From the NCBI RefSeq assembly GCF_017104565.1, contig NZ_JAAGPD010000025.1, positions 62,001 to 126,000 on the forward strand: 64,000 nucleotides of DNA, given 5' to 3'. The notes below the pieces were generated by a model. That model was not told the origin of the DNA. It did no database searches and saw only the letters and a list, made by a program, of their open reading frames with translations. Made by a program: the position numbers and the translations under genes. Shown piece by piece: positions 8,469 to 17,594 of this stretch. Source of the DNA: Paraburkholderia sp. Tr-20389 (GTDB lineage: Bacteria; Pseudomonadota; Gammaproteobacteria; Burkholderiales; Burkholderiaceae). Numbering within the stretch: position 1 is the stretch's first letter; every line of letters starts with the position of its first letter.

Positions 8469-8741
8469 GGCGCGTCCCCACGGCGGCCATTTTTCATGCT
8501 TCACACCCTGTTTTCCCTGTCGACCAGATCTGGCGCGGCGACCGAGGCCGGCGCCCGCAAGCTGGCTGCTGTCAATTTAGCTGTCGATTTGCTGTCACGG
8601 CGCTATTGTGACGCGGCGCGGCGCAAGCGTGGACGACCGTTCGGTAATCTCCACACATTCTCCTTAATTTTCACCGTCTTGCCTGCACAGTTGCTCACTA
8701 TCATGGGATCCGTTCAAATGGAAGAAGGGCGGGGACCCATC

Positions 8742-9578
8742 ATGACCATCCATCTGCTCGTCGTCGAGCCGAATCAGGAGAGCCGCGACACGCTGCGCTC
8801 GCATGTGCAGCAGCACAAGATCGAGATGTCCGTCCTGTACAACACGGAGTCGCTCGAAAGGCGTCTCGAACTGGAAGTGCCGTCGCTGATCGTCATGCGC
8901 CATGGCCTGCCCGAAGTGGATGGACTGGCTGCGCTGCGGCGCGTGCGTTCGCTGGGCTACGATCTGCCCGTGATCATCGTGAGCCGCTCCGACGATGTCG
9001 TCGACAAAGTGCTCGCGTTCGAACTCGGCGCGAATGACTATGTGGTCGATCCGCACGATCCGCGCGAGCTGATCGCGCGGGTTCGCAATGCGTTGCGTTC
9101 GGGTCCGCCGTCGCATGTGCCGTTGCACGTCGAGCGCAATCCGATCTCGTTCGACGACTTCGAAGTCGACATCGCCGACCGCGTGCTCACGCGTGGCGGC
9201 GTGGAAGTGCCGCTGCGCAGCACCGAATTCGCGTTGCTCGTGGTGCTCGCATCGCACCCGATGAAAGTCTTGTCGCGCGTACGTATTCTCAACATGCTGC
9301 GCCGCCATTGCAGCGTGACGGAACGCGGGCTCGATGTGGTTGTGTTCAGACTGCGCGCCGCGCTGAAGCTGTCCCCGACGGGTCGTCAATACATCAAGAC
9401 GCTGCGCGGCGAGGGTTATATGTTCGCGCCCGACGAGGCGCTGCCGCGGAACGGCGCATCGGACGGCCGTGACGATGGCCAGGAAGGCAACGACGATGCG
9501 CACATGCTCGGCGTTGCAGCGCCTATCGTGGCGGATGAGCGCATGCGTTTCGAGAGCGCGGCGCGGCTTGCCTTGTAG
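8742..9578 (+). CDS. OmpR-type regulator with degenerate (phosphorylation-site-less) receiver
   Basis: The 278-residue protein has an N-terminal receiver fold (1-115), a winged-helix output domain (~125-228, ending in LRGEGYMFAPD) and a ~50-residue acidic tail. The residues needed for phosphorylation are missing. The phospho-acceptor Asp is Arg53 (LIVMRHGLPEVDG), the acidic pair is reduced to Glu9-Pro10, and the conserved Lys is Asp103 (VVDPHDPRE); the Thr position is Ser81. It therefore probably works without phosphorylation, as known atypical response regulators do. The ATG at 8742 is chosen for the purine-rich AGAAGGGCGGGG before it; 8703 and 8718 are alternatives. It has no kinase partner of its own and is divergent from the BaeS-like kinase gene. 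Confidence 0.85.
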   Translation: MTIHLLVVEPNQESRDTLRSHVQQHKIEMSVLYNTESLERRLELEVPSLIVMRHGLPEVDGLAALRRVRSLGYDLPVIIVSRSDDVVDKVLAFELGANDYVVDPHDPRELIARVRNALRSGPPSHVPLHVERNPISFDDFEVDIADRVLTRGGVEVPLRSTEFALLVVLASHPMKVLSRVRILNMLRRHCSVTERGLDVVVFRLRAALKLSPTGRQYIKTLRGEGYMFAPDEALPRNGASDGRDDGQEGNDDAHMLGVAAPIVADERMRFESAARLAL

Positions 9579-9626
9579 CACGCGCAGCGAGTTCTGTTCG
9601 CGGCGTTTTGCCGGTACATATTAAAT

Positions 9627-9651
9627 AGCCCGCTTGAACAGCGGGCTTTTT
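9627..9651 (+). terminator. Rho-independent terminator after the degenerate regulator
   Basis: An 8-bp perfect stem (AGCCCGCT / AGCGGGCT) with a 5-nt loop is followed by TTTTT on the plus strand. It separates this gene from the convergent bamA-like gene. Confidence 0.85.
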
Positions 9652-9664
9652 GCATTGCTGGAAC

Positions 9665-11974
9665 TCAGAACGACGTGCCGATCTGAAACTGGAACACCTG
9701 GTAGTTGTCGTTCGCATGCCGGACGATAGGAAAGCCCAGCGAGAGCTTCAGCGGACCGATAGGCGAAATCCATTCGAGGCCTGCGCCATAGCTGTATCGC
9801 AAGCCGTTCGCGCCCGTGCTGCTGCCTTCGTTGCCCCACACGTTGCCCGCATCGAGGAAAGTGAAGACGCGCAGCGTACGGTCCCAGCCGCTGCCAGGCA
9901 GCGGGAAAGTCATTTCGATGTTGGCGACCACCATCTTCGAGCCGCCGATCGAATCTCCCGTCGACGAATCGCGCGGCCCCAGCGAACTCGATTCATAACC
10001 GCGCACCGAACCGATACCGCCCGCATAGTAGTTCTTGAAGATCGGATAGGCCTTGCCAGCAAAACCATTGCCGTAGCCGGCCTGCAGATTGAGGCCGAGA
10101 ATGAAGCCGCGTGCGAACGAGTAGTAATACTGGCTTTGCACATCGGCCTTGTAGTACTCGGTTTCGCCCGCCGGCGTGCCGACTTCGCCGTTGGCCTGCA
10201 GCATGTAACCGCGACTCGGCACCAGCACGCTGTCACGCGCGTCGCGCGACCAGGCCGCCGTAATCGGCACGTTGTTGACGACGCGGCCGAATTCTTTCAC
10301 ATAGTCGAGATAGGCTTGCGGCGTCGACGAATCGGTATTGAAGCGATCCTGCTCGATACCGAGCCCGAAGTAGACGGTATCGATCTCCGAAAACGGAATG
10401 CCGAACTTCAGGTCCGCGCCGAGCGAGACGATACGAAAGCTCTCGTCGTTGCTGTAGTACAGCGGATAACTCGTGCGGTAATAGACATCCGAAATGCGCT
10501 TGATGCCGTCGACGGTGAAGTACGGATCGGTCTGCGTCACCGAAATCGTGCGATACGTCTTCGCCGTATTCACGTTGACGGCGAGACTCGTGCCCGAGCC
10601 GAACACGTTGTCCTGCGAAACGCCCGCCGACAGCACCACCTTGTCCGACGAAGAAAAACCCGCGCCGAGCGTGATCGCGCCGGTCGGTTTTTCCGTGACC
10701 TTGACGTCGACATCGACCTGATCGTCGGAACCCGGCACGGGCACCGTCGTCACGTCGACGTCGGTGAAATAGCCCAGCCGGTTGACGCGATCTTTCGACA
10801 GCGTGAGCCGGTTCGAGTCGAACCACGAGCTTTCGAGCTGGCGCATTTCGCGGCGGATCACTTCGTCGCGCGTGCGCGTGTTGCCTTCCACGTTCACGTG
10901 CCGCACATACACGCGCTTGCCGGGATCGACCTGCAACGTGAGGTCGACGGTGTGCTTGTCCTGATCGATCTGCGGTAGCGCGTTGACGGTCGCGAACGCA
11001 TAGCCATATTCGCCGAGCCGGTCGACGACCGCTTTCGTCGTCGCCTTGAGCCGCTCTTCCGAGAACTTTTCGCCGGGCTTGATGCTGACGAGCCCTTTCA
11101 ATTCGGCTTCGCGATTGAGCAGATTGCCGGCGAGACGAATGCCCGTGATCGTGTACGGCTCGCCTTCATGCAGGTTGAGCGTCAGATACATCTCCTTCTT
11201 GTCGGGCGTCAGCGAGACCTGCGTGGACTCGACCCTGAACTCCAGATAACCGCGATTCAGATAGTACGATCGCAGCCGGTCGAGATCGGCCGTCAGCTTC
11301 TCTTTCGCGTAGAGATCGTTCTTCGTGTACCAGGAGAACCAGTTCGGCGTCGACAGTTCCATCTCGTCGCGCAGCGTGCTTTCCGAGAACACGTGATTGC
11401 CGATGAAATTGATCTGCCGGATCTTCGCGTTCGGACCTTCGATCACCGAGAACAGGACCGACACGCGTCCGCTGTCGATCGGCGTGGTGGTGGTCTGCAC
11501 TTCGGCGGCGTAGTAGCCGCGCGTCAGGTACTGGCGCTTCAACTCCTGCTCGGCCTTGTCGATGAGCGCCTTGTCGAACGGACGGCCGCGCGACAGACCG
11601 ACGGCACGCAGCGCCTTCGTCAGATTGTCCTTCTCGAACTCGTGAATGCCGGCGAAGTCGATGTCCGAGATCGCGGGCCGCTCGACCACGCGAACCACGA
11701 CGACGTCGCCGTCCAGCGATACGTTGACGTCGTTGAAGAGGCCCGTATCGTAGATGGCGCGCACGGCCTGCGATGCCTTGTCGTCGGTGAAGACTTCGCC
11801 GCGCTTGATGGGCAGATTGGCGAGCAGCGTGCCTGGCTCGATGCGCTTCAGGCCTTCGAGCCGGATGTCCTTGACGGTGACGGACTCATCGGCGTGGGCT
11901 AGCGAGGGTGTCAGTGTCGTTGCATAGACCGTGATCGCACTGGCGAGACAGATAGTTGATGCTCTTTGTTTCAT
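9665..11974 (-). CDS. bamA: BamA-family outer-membrane assembly factor (probable second copy)
   Basis: The 769-residue protein is full-length for BamA, the Omp85 protein that inserts beta-barrels into the outer membrane. It has a signal peptide (cleavage near AHA-DES, residue 28), five POTRA domains (~residues 30-425) and a 16-stranded barrel. The conserved VRGY motif of the L6 loop is present (GSVRGYESSS, about residue 667), and the chain ends in an aromatic residue (QFQIGTSF) as barrel proteins do. Canonical bamA in proteobacteria lies between rseP and skp/lpxD; none of those genes is here, so this is probably a paralogue. It is not obviously in an operon and has a 480-bp upstream region. 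LptD lies beyond one small gene on the other strand. Confidence 0.9.
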   Translation of the reverse strand: MKQRASTICLASAITVYATTLTPSLAHADESVTVKDIRLEGLKRIEPGTLLANLPIKRGEVFTDDKASQAVRAIYDTGLFNDVNVSLDGDVVVVRVVERPAISDIDFAGIHEFEKDNLTKALRAVGLSRGRPFDKALIDKAEQELKRQYLTRGYYAAEVQTTTTPIDSGRVSVLFSVIEGPNAKIRQINFIGNHVFSESTLRDEMELSTPNWFSWYTKNDLYAKEKLTADLDRLRSYYLNRGYLEFRVESTQVSLTPDKKEMYLTLNLHEGEPYTITGIRLAGNLLNREAELKGLVSIKPGEKFSEERLKATTKAVVDRLGEYGYAFATVNALPQIDQDKHTVDLTLQVDPGKRVYVRHVNVEGNTRTRDEVIRREMRQLESSWFDSNRLTLSKDRVNRLGYFTDVDVTTVPVPGSDDQVDVDVKVTEKPTGAITLGAGFSSSDKVVLSAGVSQDNVFGSGTSLAVNVNTAKTYRTISVTQTDPYFTVDGIKRISDVYYRTSYPLYYSNDESFRIVSLGADLKFGIPFSEIDTVYFGLGIEQDRFNTDSSTPQAYLDYVKEFGRVVNNVPITAAWSRDARDSVLVPSRGYMLQANGEVGTPAGETEYYKADVQSQYYYSFARGFILGLNLQAGYGNGFAGKAYPIFKNYYAGGIGSVRGYESSSLGPRDSSTGDSIGGSKMVVANIEMTFPLPGSGWDRTLRVFTFLDAGNVWGNEGSSTGANGLRYSYGAGLEWISPIGPLKLSLGFPIVRHANDNYQVFQFQIGTSF

Positions 11975-12454
11975 CGAAGATCTTGTTGTGAACCCGCTCG
12001 AGTAGCGACAGGTTTCGATGCGCGCGTGGGCGAACCGGACGCGACCGACTGTTGAAAGCCGCGAGTATAGGAACGGGCCCCTTGCTCGGGGTTACGCCAA
12101 ACTTTCCGAATATTTGTTGCTTCGTGAAAGGAAAGGCGCAATACCCTGCGCAGACGCGCGATGCACTGGCGATGCCGTGCAAATGCGGAAAGGTGGCGCT
12201 AAGAATCGGTAGGGTCGCGGTAACGCGTTGAAGGCAGTGGTGGCGGTATCGTGCGGTCTCTACCAACCTTCGCCTCCTCGCCATGCTCGAACATATCGAT
12301 CCCGCCGTACTGGTTGCTGTGTTGCGCGCCAGTTCCTCGCCGTTGTTCTCTGCCTGGATGGCCAGGGCCGCTTCATACGAGCCGTGGTTAGAAGACACGC
12401 GCACGCAGCGTCATGGCGAAGCGAACGTGCAAACCGCTCAGAGCGAGGTGCGCC
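11975..12454 (+). other. Intergenic region between the bamA-like gene and the gene at 12455
   Basis: These 480 bp separate the divergent bamA-like gene and the small gene at 12455. Short frames exist on both strands, but none has a convincing ribosome site or composition, and I see no hairpin or repeat of note. It must hold both divergent promoters. Confidence 0.5.
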
Positions 12455-12859
12455 ATGTCTGAGAACACCACCCACGTCGTCGATTCGATCACCGATCTTC
12501 AATTGACGGAGGACGGCCGCTATCTGCTGCTTCACGGCAATCAGCCCATGACGGCCATCCATCGTTCCGTGCTGGATCATTTGCTGGTCGCGCTGCCGAA
12601 TGCGATCGAGCAATCGGACCGCGTGATCACGAGAAACGACCACACCGCTTTCGCGTATCAGAGCTACGGCTGGGAGATCGGGCGGCTCAACGGCACGGAA
12701 GTCGCCGTGATCCGCTTCAGGCTTGCGGGAAATATGGGCCTGTCGTTCTCGTTGCCGCTGGAGCAGATCCCGCCTCTGATCGAAGCGTTGACGGGCGTTG
12801 CCGCGTCGGCGGGTGGCGCCGTTGCTCAAGTCAAGAGCGACGCCGTGACGTTGCAGTAA
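12455..12859 (+). CDS. Uncharacterised 134-residue protein between bamA-like and lptD-like genes
   Basis: The start MSENTTHVVDSITDLQ at 12455 has GAGGTG six bases upstream. I do not recognise the family. The sequence suggests a small soluble alpha/beta protein with alternating strand-like segments (RYLLLHGNQP, VAVIRFRLAG, LSFSLPLEQIP) and an Ala/Gly-rich C-terminal helix. There is no signal peptide, so it is probably cytoplasmic despite sitting between two outer-membrane protein genes. It precedes the LptD-like gene by 65 bp on the same strand and could be co-transcribed with it. Whether it has any role in envelope assembly cannot be told from the sequence. Confidence 0.7.
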   Translation: MSENTTHVVDSITDLQLTEDGRYLLLHGNQPMTAIHRSVLDHLLVALPNAIEQSDRVITRNDHTAFAYQSYGWEIGRLNGTEVAVIRFRLAGNMGLSFSLPLEQIPPLIEALTGVAASAGGAVAQVKSDAVTLQ

Positions 12860-12924
12860 GACGCTCTGGACGCCTCTTCATTCGGGCTCGCGTCCGCCCG
12901 TCAATCAGACGCCACGATTTCGCT

Positions 12925-15255
12925 TTGATATTCCGCCGAGAAGTCCAGGGCCTCGCGATCAGGCCCATTGCCGCATTGGTGTTCTGCCTGCTGGCGCCGA
13001 TGCCTGTTTACGCGCAACTCGCCGGCGACGCGGCCAGCGCCGAACGTCTGTCCGATGAATGGAGCTTGCGGCTCGCGCCTCAACTCGTCGACACGCCGAA
13101 TCCGCCGAACGCAAAACCCGCGACGATCGCACTGGGCGACAGCGCGACGGGCACCGTCGACACCGACATATCGCTGAAGGGCGCCGCCGAATTGCGCCGC
13201 TACGGATTCGTCGTGAAAGGCGACGCGCTGCATTACGACGCCGATCGCGATACGGCCGATGCGTATGGACGCGTCAGGATCGTATCGAAAGGAGACGTAT
13301 TCGACGGGCCTTACAGCCAGTTGCGAGTGGACGCCAATGAAGGTTTCATCGCGCAGCCGAAGTATCGCTTCTATCTGAACGGCGGCTGGGGCAGCGGCGC
13401 GCGCGCGGACCTGCTCGACAACGAACGGTCGAAGATCGTCGACGGCACGTACAGCACATGTGCGTGCGAGAACCCCGCGTGGTACATCCACGCATCCCAG
13501 TTCACGATGGACAGCGGCGCAGACGAAGGCGTCGCGTACAACGGCGTCCTGTTCTTTCAGGATGTGCCAATACTCGCGAGCCCGTGGCTGTCGTTTCCGC
13601 TCGACGGAGCGCGCCGCAGCGGACTGCTGTCGCCCACGTGGTCGATGAGTTCGAAGAACGGTGTGGACATTACCGTTCCCTACTACTTCAACATTGCACC
13701 GAACTACGACCTGACGATCGCGCCGCGTTACATGTCGAAGCGCGGTGAAATGCTGAGCGCCGACTATCGGTATCTGACGGGCGCGTCGGCCGGTTCGCTT
13801 TCCATCTCGTGGCTGCCGGACGACATGATCACGCATGAGCGCCGCTATTCGATCTCGCTCGATCACGTCTGGAATATCGGCTCCGGCTTCAGCGCGTACG
13901 TGAACTACAACCGTGTGTCGGATGCGAACGTGTCGACCGATCTCGGTTCGGGCAGTGCATTTCCGACCAGTTCCACCACGCTCTATCAGCAGGAAGCGGG
14001 CATCAGATACAACAATGGGCCGTGGTCGGTGCTTGCACGCGAGCAGCACTGGCAGTCGTTTTCCAGCGATACGACGTACAACCGCGAGCCGCAGGTCAAC
14101 GTGCATTACAACCGTTACGACGTCGGTGGCTTCGACTATGGATTCGAGGCGGACGCCACGCGCTTCACGCTGTCATCGGACGATGCGACGCAAGGCACGC
14201 GCTTCGTGTTCAATCCTTTCGTCAGCTATCCGATCGTGCGGCCCGGCTGGTTCTTCACGCCGACCATCAAATGGCATTTCGCCTCGTACGATCTGTCGTC
14301 GATTGCATCCGATGCGCCGGCGGGCCAGCCGCGCAACGTGAACGTGAGCATTCCGACGCTCACGCTGGATTCGGGTATGACATTCGAGCGCGCGGTCCGC
14401 ATCTTTGGAACGTCGTATATCCAGACGCTGGAGCCACGGCTGTTCTATGTCTATACGCCTTACCGCAACCAGACCTACGTGCCGCTGTTCGACACGACGG
14501 AAGCCGACTTCGGTCTGGGCGAACTGTTTCGCGACAATGCGTTTGTCGGCAACGACCGCGTGTCCGACGCGAATCGCGTCACGGCCGCATTGACGTCGCG
14601 CTTCATCGATGCGGCGACGGGCGACGAGCGTGCGCGCTTCGTCATTGCACAGCGTTACGATTTCGTTCAGCCACGCGTCACCCTCTACGACACGGAAAGC
14701 ACGGCGAACGTCGCGCGAACCAGCCTGATACTCGGCAGTTCGGTGAAGGTAGGCCCTGGAACGAACATCGAGAACGCGCTGCAATACAGCCAGGCGAACA
14801 ACTATCTGACGCAAGGGTCGATCGGTCTTGCGTGGTCGCCCTCGACGGCTCATGTGTTCAATATTGCCTACCGTTACACGCGCGCCAACACGACGCTGGA
14901 TTATCAGCCCGTGAACCAGATCATCGTATCGGGGCAGTGGCCGTTGGCGAAGAACGTGGCCAGCGTCGCGCGCGTCAACTACGACATGAGCACGCACCGT
15001 CTGATCGCGGGCCTGCTCGGGCTGCAATACGACGCGCAATGCTGGTCGCTTGCATTGGCCTTTGAAAAGTATACGAACGCGACGAGCAGTACTTCGGAGC
15101 CGAGCACGGGTACGCGCGTAATGATGCAGCTTCAGTTGAAAGGACTGTCGCGCAGCGATCGCGGTCTGCTCGATCAGTTCAAGGCCGACGTGCCCGGCTA
15201 TTCGTCGACGCCTGCCGACGACGCGCCTGTTTCGCGCTTCAGCGACTATCAATGA
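12925..15255 (+). CDS. lptD: LptD-family LPS-assembly outer-membrane protein (probable second copy)
   Basis: The ~776-residue protein matches LptD, which with LptE delivers LPS to the cell surface. It has a signal peptide (LVFCLLAPMPVYAQ), then an OstA-like beta-jellyroll (roughly 55-185: ALHYDADRDTADAYGRVRIV), then a large beta-barrel containing the family segments NPAWYIHASQ and GLLSPTWSMSSKNGVD. Three mature cysteines are visible, a C-x-C pair at TCACEN and one in DAQCWSL near the C terminus, consistent with the disulfides LptD needs. The start is uncertain: the first in-frame start codon is the TTG at 12925 and no Shine-Dalgarno is clear. The usual neighbours surA, pdxA and rsmA are absent, so a paralogue is likely. 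Confidence 0.85.
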   Translation: MIFRREVQGLAIRPIAALVFCLLAPMPVYAQLAGDAASAERLSDEWSLRLAPQLVDTPNPPNAKPATIALGDSATGTVDTDISLKGAAELRRYGFVVKGDALHYDADRDTADAYGRVRIVSKGDVFDGPYSQLRVDANEGFIAQPKYRFYLNGGWGSGARADLLDNERSKIVDGTYSTCACENPAWYIHASQFTMDSGADEGVAYNGVLFFQDVPILASPWLSFPLDGARRSGLLSPTWSMSSKNGVDITVPYYFNIAPNYDLTIAPRYMSKRGEMLSADYRYLTGASAGSLSISWLPDDMITHERRYSISLDHVWNIGSGFSAYVNYNRVSDANVSTDLGSGSAFPTSSTTLYQQEAGIRYNNGPWSVLAREQHWQSFSSDTTYNREPQVNVHYNRYDVGGFDYGFEADATRFTLSSDDATQGTRFVFNPFVSYPIVRPGWFFTPTIKWHFASYDLSSIASDAPAGQPRNVNVSIPTLTLDSGMTFERAVRIFGTSYIQTLEPRLFYVYTPYRNQTYVPLFDTTEADFGLGELFRDNAFVGNDRVSDANRVTAALTSRFIDAATGDERARFVIAQRYDFVQPRVTLYDTESTANVARTSLILGSSVKVGPGTNIENALQYSQANNYLTQGSIGLAWSPSTAHVFNIAYRYTRANTTLDYQPVNQIIVSGQWPLAKNVASVARVNYDMSTHRLIAGLLGLQYDAQCWSLALAFEKYTNATSSTSEPSTGTRVMMQLQLKGLSRSDRGLLDQFKADVPGYSSTPADDAPVSRFSDYQ

Positions 15256-15697
15256 ATGTGCGTGGAGCCGGGAAATATTGTGTAACGAGCGGGCCCGATT
15301 CAAGGCCAGTTCGGCACGCGAAATTGATGCAGTATGCGGTACCTTTCAGAGACGTCGATTCGCCACGCAAGTCGTCGTCTGCCTGACAGCGTTCAATCCA
15401 TGAAGCGTCTTTTGATGGAAGCGAATCTGCGCTACGACAACGGCGAAGCCACGCGTACGGGTTGAACATGCACGGCACGCTCACGTTTGAACCGATGCTT
15501 TCAAATTCTTTATCGCGTAAGGCACGTGTACGTTTCGACGCGCGTTTACGCGTGCCGAAAAGGCCTCTGGACACGCGCTGCCTGGTGGGTAATGACCGGA
15601 AAGTTTTCGCCAATCTAACGTGACAGGGCCAAACCTATAATGCGCTGCGATCGCATCACAAGCGTCAGATTCACGTCATTCATCGAGAGCAACAGCC
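15256..15697 (+). other. Intergenic region upstream of the glycosyltransferase genes
   Basis: The 442 bp hold no convincing gene; a 124-residue minus-strand frame at 15239-15613 is Arg-rich and looks like a chance frame. A perfect -10 box TATAAT lies at 15636-15641, without a good -35, and would start a transcript about 50 bases before the first GT9 gene. Confidence 0.45.
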
Positions 15698-16600
15698 ATG
15701 CAGCACGCTAACGAGCCGGTTTTGAGCGTAGCGGTGACGTCGTCACCCGCGTTGGGCGACTCGCTGCTGCTGATGACCGTCGCGCGCAATCTGCAATTGA
15801 GCGGCAAGCGTGTCACCGTGTTCAGCGGCCACATGGACGCGTTGCGCGAATGGTTTCCGGCCATGGACATTCGGCCTGCCTTGAACGACGACGATGCCGA
15901 CTCGCTGCTGCGTCAGTTCGATACCGTCATCCAGCTTCACGCGGATCGTCCCGTGCCGCGTCTCGCTCAGCGCCATCCGGCTGCGATCGTGCTCGAGCAT
16001 CTGTGCCGTGCGCCATCGCCTGAAGCCATGGCGGCGCGTCTCACACACTTTTGCCGCGAGTCGCTGCATCTGCGGCACGCGCAGATGGACAACGGTCTCT
16101 CGGTGCCCGCAGGTCTGATCCATCGCAAGCATGCGTTGCGTGTCGCGATTCATCCGACGGCCAGCACGGCCGACAAGCGCTGGCTCGCGCCGCGTTTCCT
16201 AAGCCTTGCGCGCCAGTTGAAGTCGAGGGGTTTCGATCCGCATTTCATCGTGACGGATGAAGAGCGTGCCGACTGGGAACATGTGCAAAAGTATGGCATC
16301 GGCCTGCCGCGCCTCGGTTCGCTCGACAACGTCGCTGCATGGCTCGTCGAATGCGGCTGGTTCATCGGCAACGATTCGGGCATCGGCCATCTCGCGTCGT
16401 GTCTCCAGGTGCCGACCTTGTCGCTGTTCATGCGCAAAGGGATCGCGCGGACCTGGCGGCCGGGTTGGGGCGCGGGCAAGGTGCTGGTCGGCGGCGCGTG
16501 GCTGCCGACGGGCCGGCTCAAGGAGCGCTGCTGGAAATACGCGCTGTCGGTGAGCCAGGTGCTGCGCGCATTCGAGCAGCTTCGACGCGAGGCAGCCTGA
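15698..16600 (+). CDS. Glycosyltransferase family 9 protein (heptosyltransferase-like), copy 1
   Basis: The 300-residue protein belongs to GT9, the family of ADP-heptose:LPS heptosyltransferases. It shows the N-terminal ALGDSLLLMTVARNLQ, which matches the G-D segment of the acceptor domain. The C-terminal Rossmann domain has HPTASTADKRW (residues ~151-161) and GWFIGNDSGIGHLAS (~222-236), the donor-nucleotide site. It is tandem with and clearly related to the next gene, with a single base between them. Cytosolic transfer of heptose or a related sugar to a lipid-linked or LPS-core acceptor is the likely role; the acceptor is unknown. The placement directly after LptD-like and BamA-like genes points to surface glycan assembly. 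Confidence 0.85.
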   Translation: MQHANEPVLSVAVTSSPALGDSLLLMTVARNLQLSGKRVTVFSGHMDALREWFPAMDIRPALNDDDADSLLRQFDTVIQLHADRPVPRLAQRHPAAIVLEHLCRAPSPEAMAARLTHFCRESLHLRHAQMDNGLSVPAGLIHRKHALRVAIHPTASTADKRWLAPRFLSLARQLKSRGFDPHFIVTDEERADWEHVQKYGIGLPRLGSLDNVAAWLVECGWFIGNDSGIGHLASCLQVPTLSLFMRKGIARTWRPGWGAGKVLVGGAWLPTGRLKERCWKYALSVSQVLRAFEQLRREAA

Positions 16601-16601
16601 C

Positions 16602-17519
16602 GTGGACGCAAAGTTGCCTGCCGGTGTGCGCATCGCGTCGATCAGACGTGTCGCGTTCATGATGTCGAATGCGATCGGCGATTCGCTGATCTCGATGGTG
16701 ATCGTGCAGAACCTGCGTGCGAGCGGCATCGCCGTATGCGTGTTCGGCACGCCGGTCCACGCGCTGCGTCACTGGTTTCCTCATGTCGAGATTCATCCGC
16801 TGCCGAACGAGGCGGATTGCGCCGCGCTGCTCGAACCGTTCGATGCCGTCGTGCAGATGCACAGGCATCAACCGTTTCCGCAGCTGGCCAGCGCGCATCC
16901 GCATGTGATCGATCTGCACGATGTCGAATACGGAGACTGGACCGGCTGCATGGCGGAGCGTTTTGCGCAGTTCAGCCGCACGTATTTCGGCGCGACGGGA
17001 AGCACGACGGACAACGGCATCGTTGCACCCGCGACGCTCAAGCACCGGCGGCATCGGCATCGCGTCGTCATTCATCCGGAAGCGAGCACGGACGACAAGC
17101 GCTGGTCGCCAGCGCGTTTCATCGCGCTGGCCAAGCGCCTGCAAGCGCTCGGCTATGAAGTGTGTTTCGTGATCGCGCCCAATGAGCGCGATCGTTGGCG
17201 CGACCTCGAACAGCGCGGTATCGCGGCGCCGCAGTTCGACGATCTTCACGCGCTCGCATGCCGGCTCTATGAATCGGGCTGGTTCATCGGCAATGACTCG
17301 GGCATCGGCCATCTGGCGTCGAATCTGTCGATTCCGACCATCAGTCTGTTCAGGCGGCGCGCCGTGGCCGAGCGCTGGCGGCCTGCGTGGGGCACCGTGC
17401 GCGTCGTGCTGCCGCGGCAATGGATTCCCACCGCGCGGCTCAAGGAAAAGTTCTGGCGCGAGGCGCTGACGTGTCAACGCGTTGTCACTGTATTCAGGCA
17501 ATTGGCGGAGCAGGCCTAA
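16602..17519 (+). CDS. Glycosyltransferase family 9 protein (heptosyltransferase-like), copy 2
   Basis: This 305-residue GT9 protein starts at a GTG one base after the stop of the preceding gene, so the two are translationally coupled. It repeats the same motifs: NAIGDSLISMVIVQNLR at the N terminus, HPEASTDDKRW and GWFIGNDSGIGHLAS in the C-terminal donor domain. The two look like an old tandem duplication, with different acceptor-domain sequences. Consecutive heptosyltransferases commonly add successive sugars, as WaaC and WaaF do. No clear independent ribosome site is seen. Confidence 0.85.
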   Translation: MDAKLPAGVRIASIRRVAFMMSNAIGDSLISMVIVQNLRASGIAVCVFGTPVHALRHWFPHVEIHPLPNEADCAALLEPFDAVVQMHRHQPFPQLASAHPHVIDLHDVEYGDWTGCMAERFAQFSRTYFGATGSTTDNGIVAPATLKHRRHRHRVVIHPEASTDDKRWSPARFIALAKRLQALGYEVCFVIAPNERDRWRDLEQRGIAAPQFDDLHALACRLYESGWFIGNDSGIGHLASNLSIPTISLFRRRAVAERWRPAWGTVRVVLPRQWIPTARLKEKFWREALTCQRVVTVFRQLAEQA

Positions 17520-17594
17520 AGAACGCGCGATGTGTCCTGACATCGAAAGCGCGATGACTTGCCAGTGTCATTTGGTGAAGCTCGAAAAAGAAGC

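Noticed and set aside
7596-8741. Extension of the degenerate regulator gene upstream to 7596
   Set aside because: It overlaps the kinase gene on the other strand and is Arg-rich; the receiver domain starts only at 8742.
9650-10978. 442-residue plus-strand frame opposite the bamA-like gene
   Set aside because: Antisense to BamA, composed of Arg/His/Asp-rich sequence without any domain.
12260-12829. 189-residue minus-strand frame opposite the gene at 12455
   Set aside because: Arg/Gln-rich with no domain; the plus-strand frame has a proper ribosome site and balanced composition.
14173-15303. 376-residue minus-strand frame opposite the lptD-like gene
   Set aside because: Antisense to LptD, no ribosome site, Arg-rich composition.
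15239-15613. 124-residue minus-strand frame in the gap before the GT9 genes
   Set aside because: Arg/Ser-rich, overlaps the end of the lptD-like gene and has no recognisable domain.
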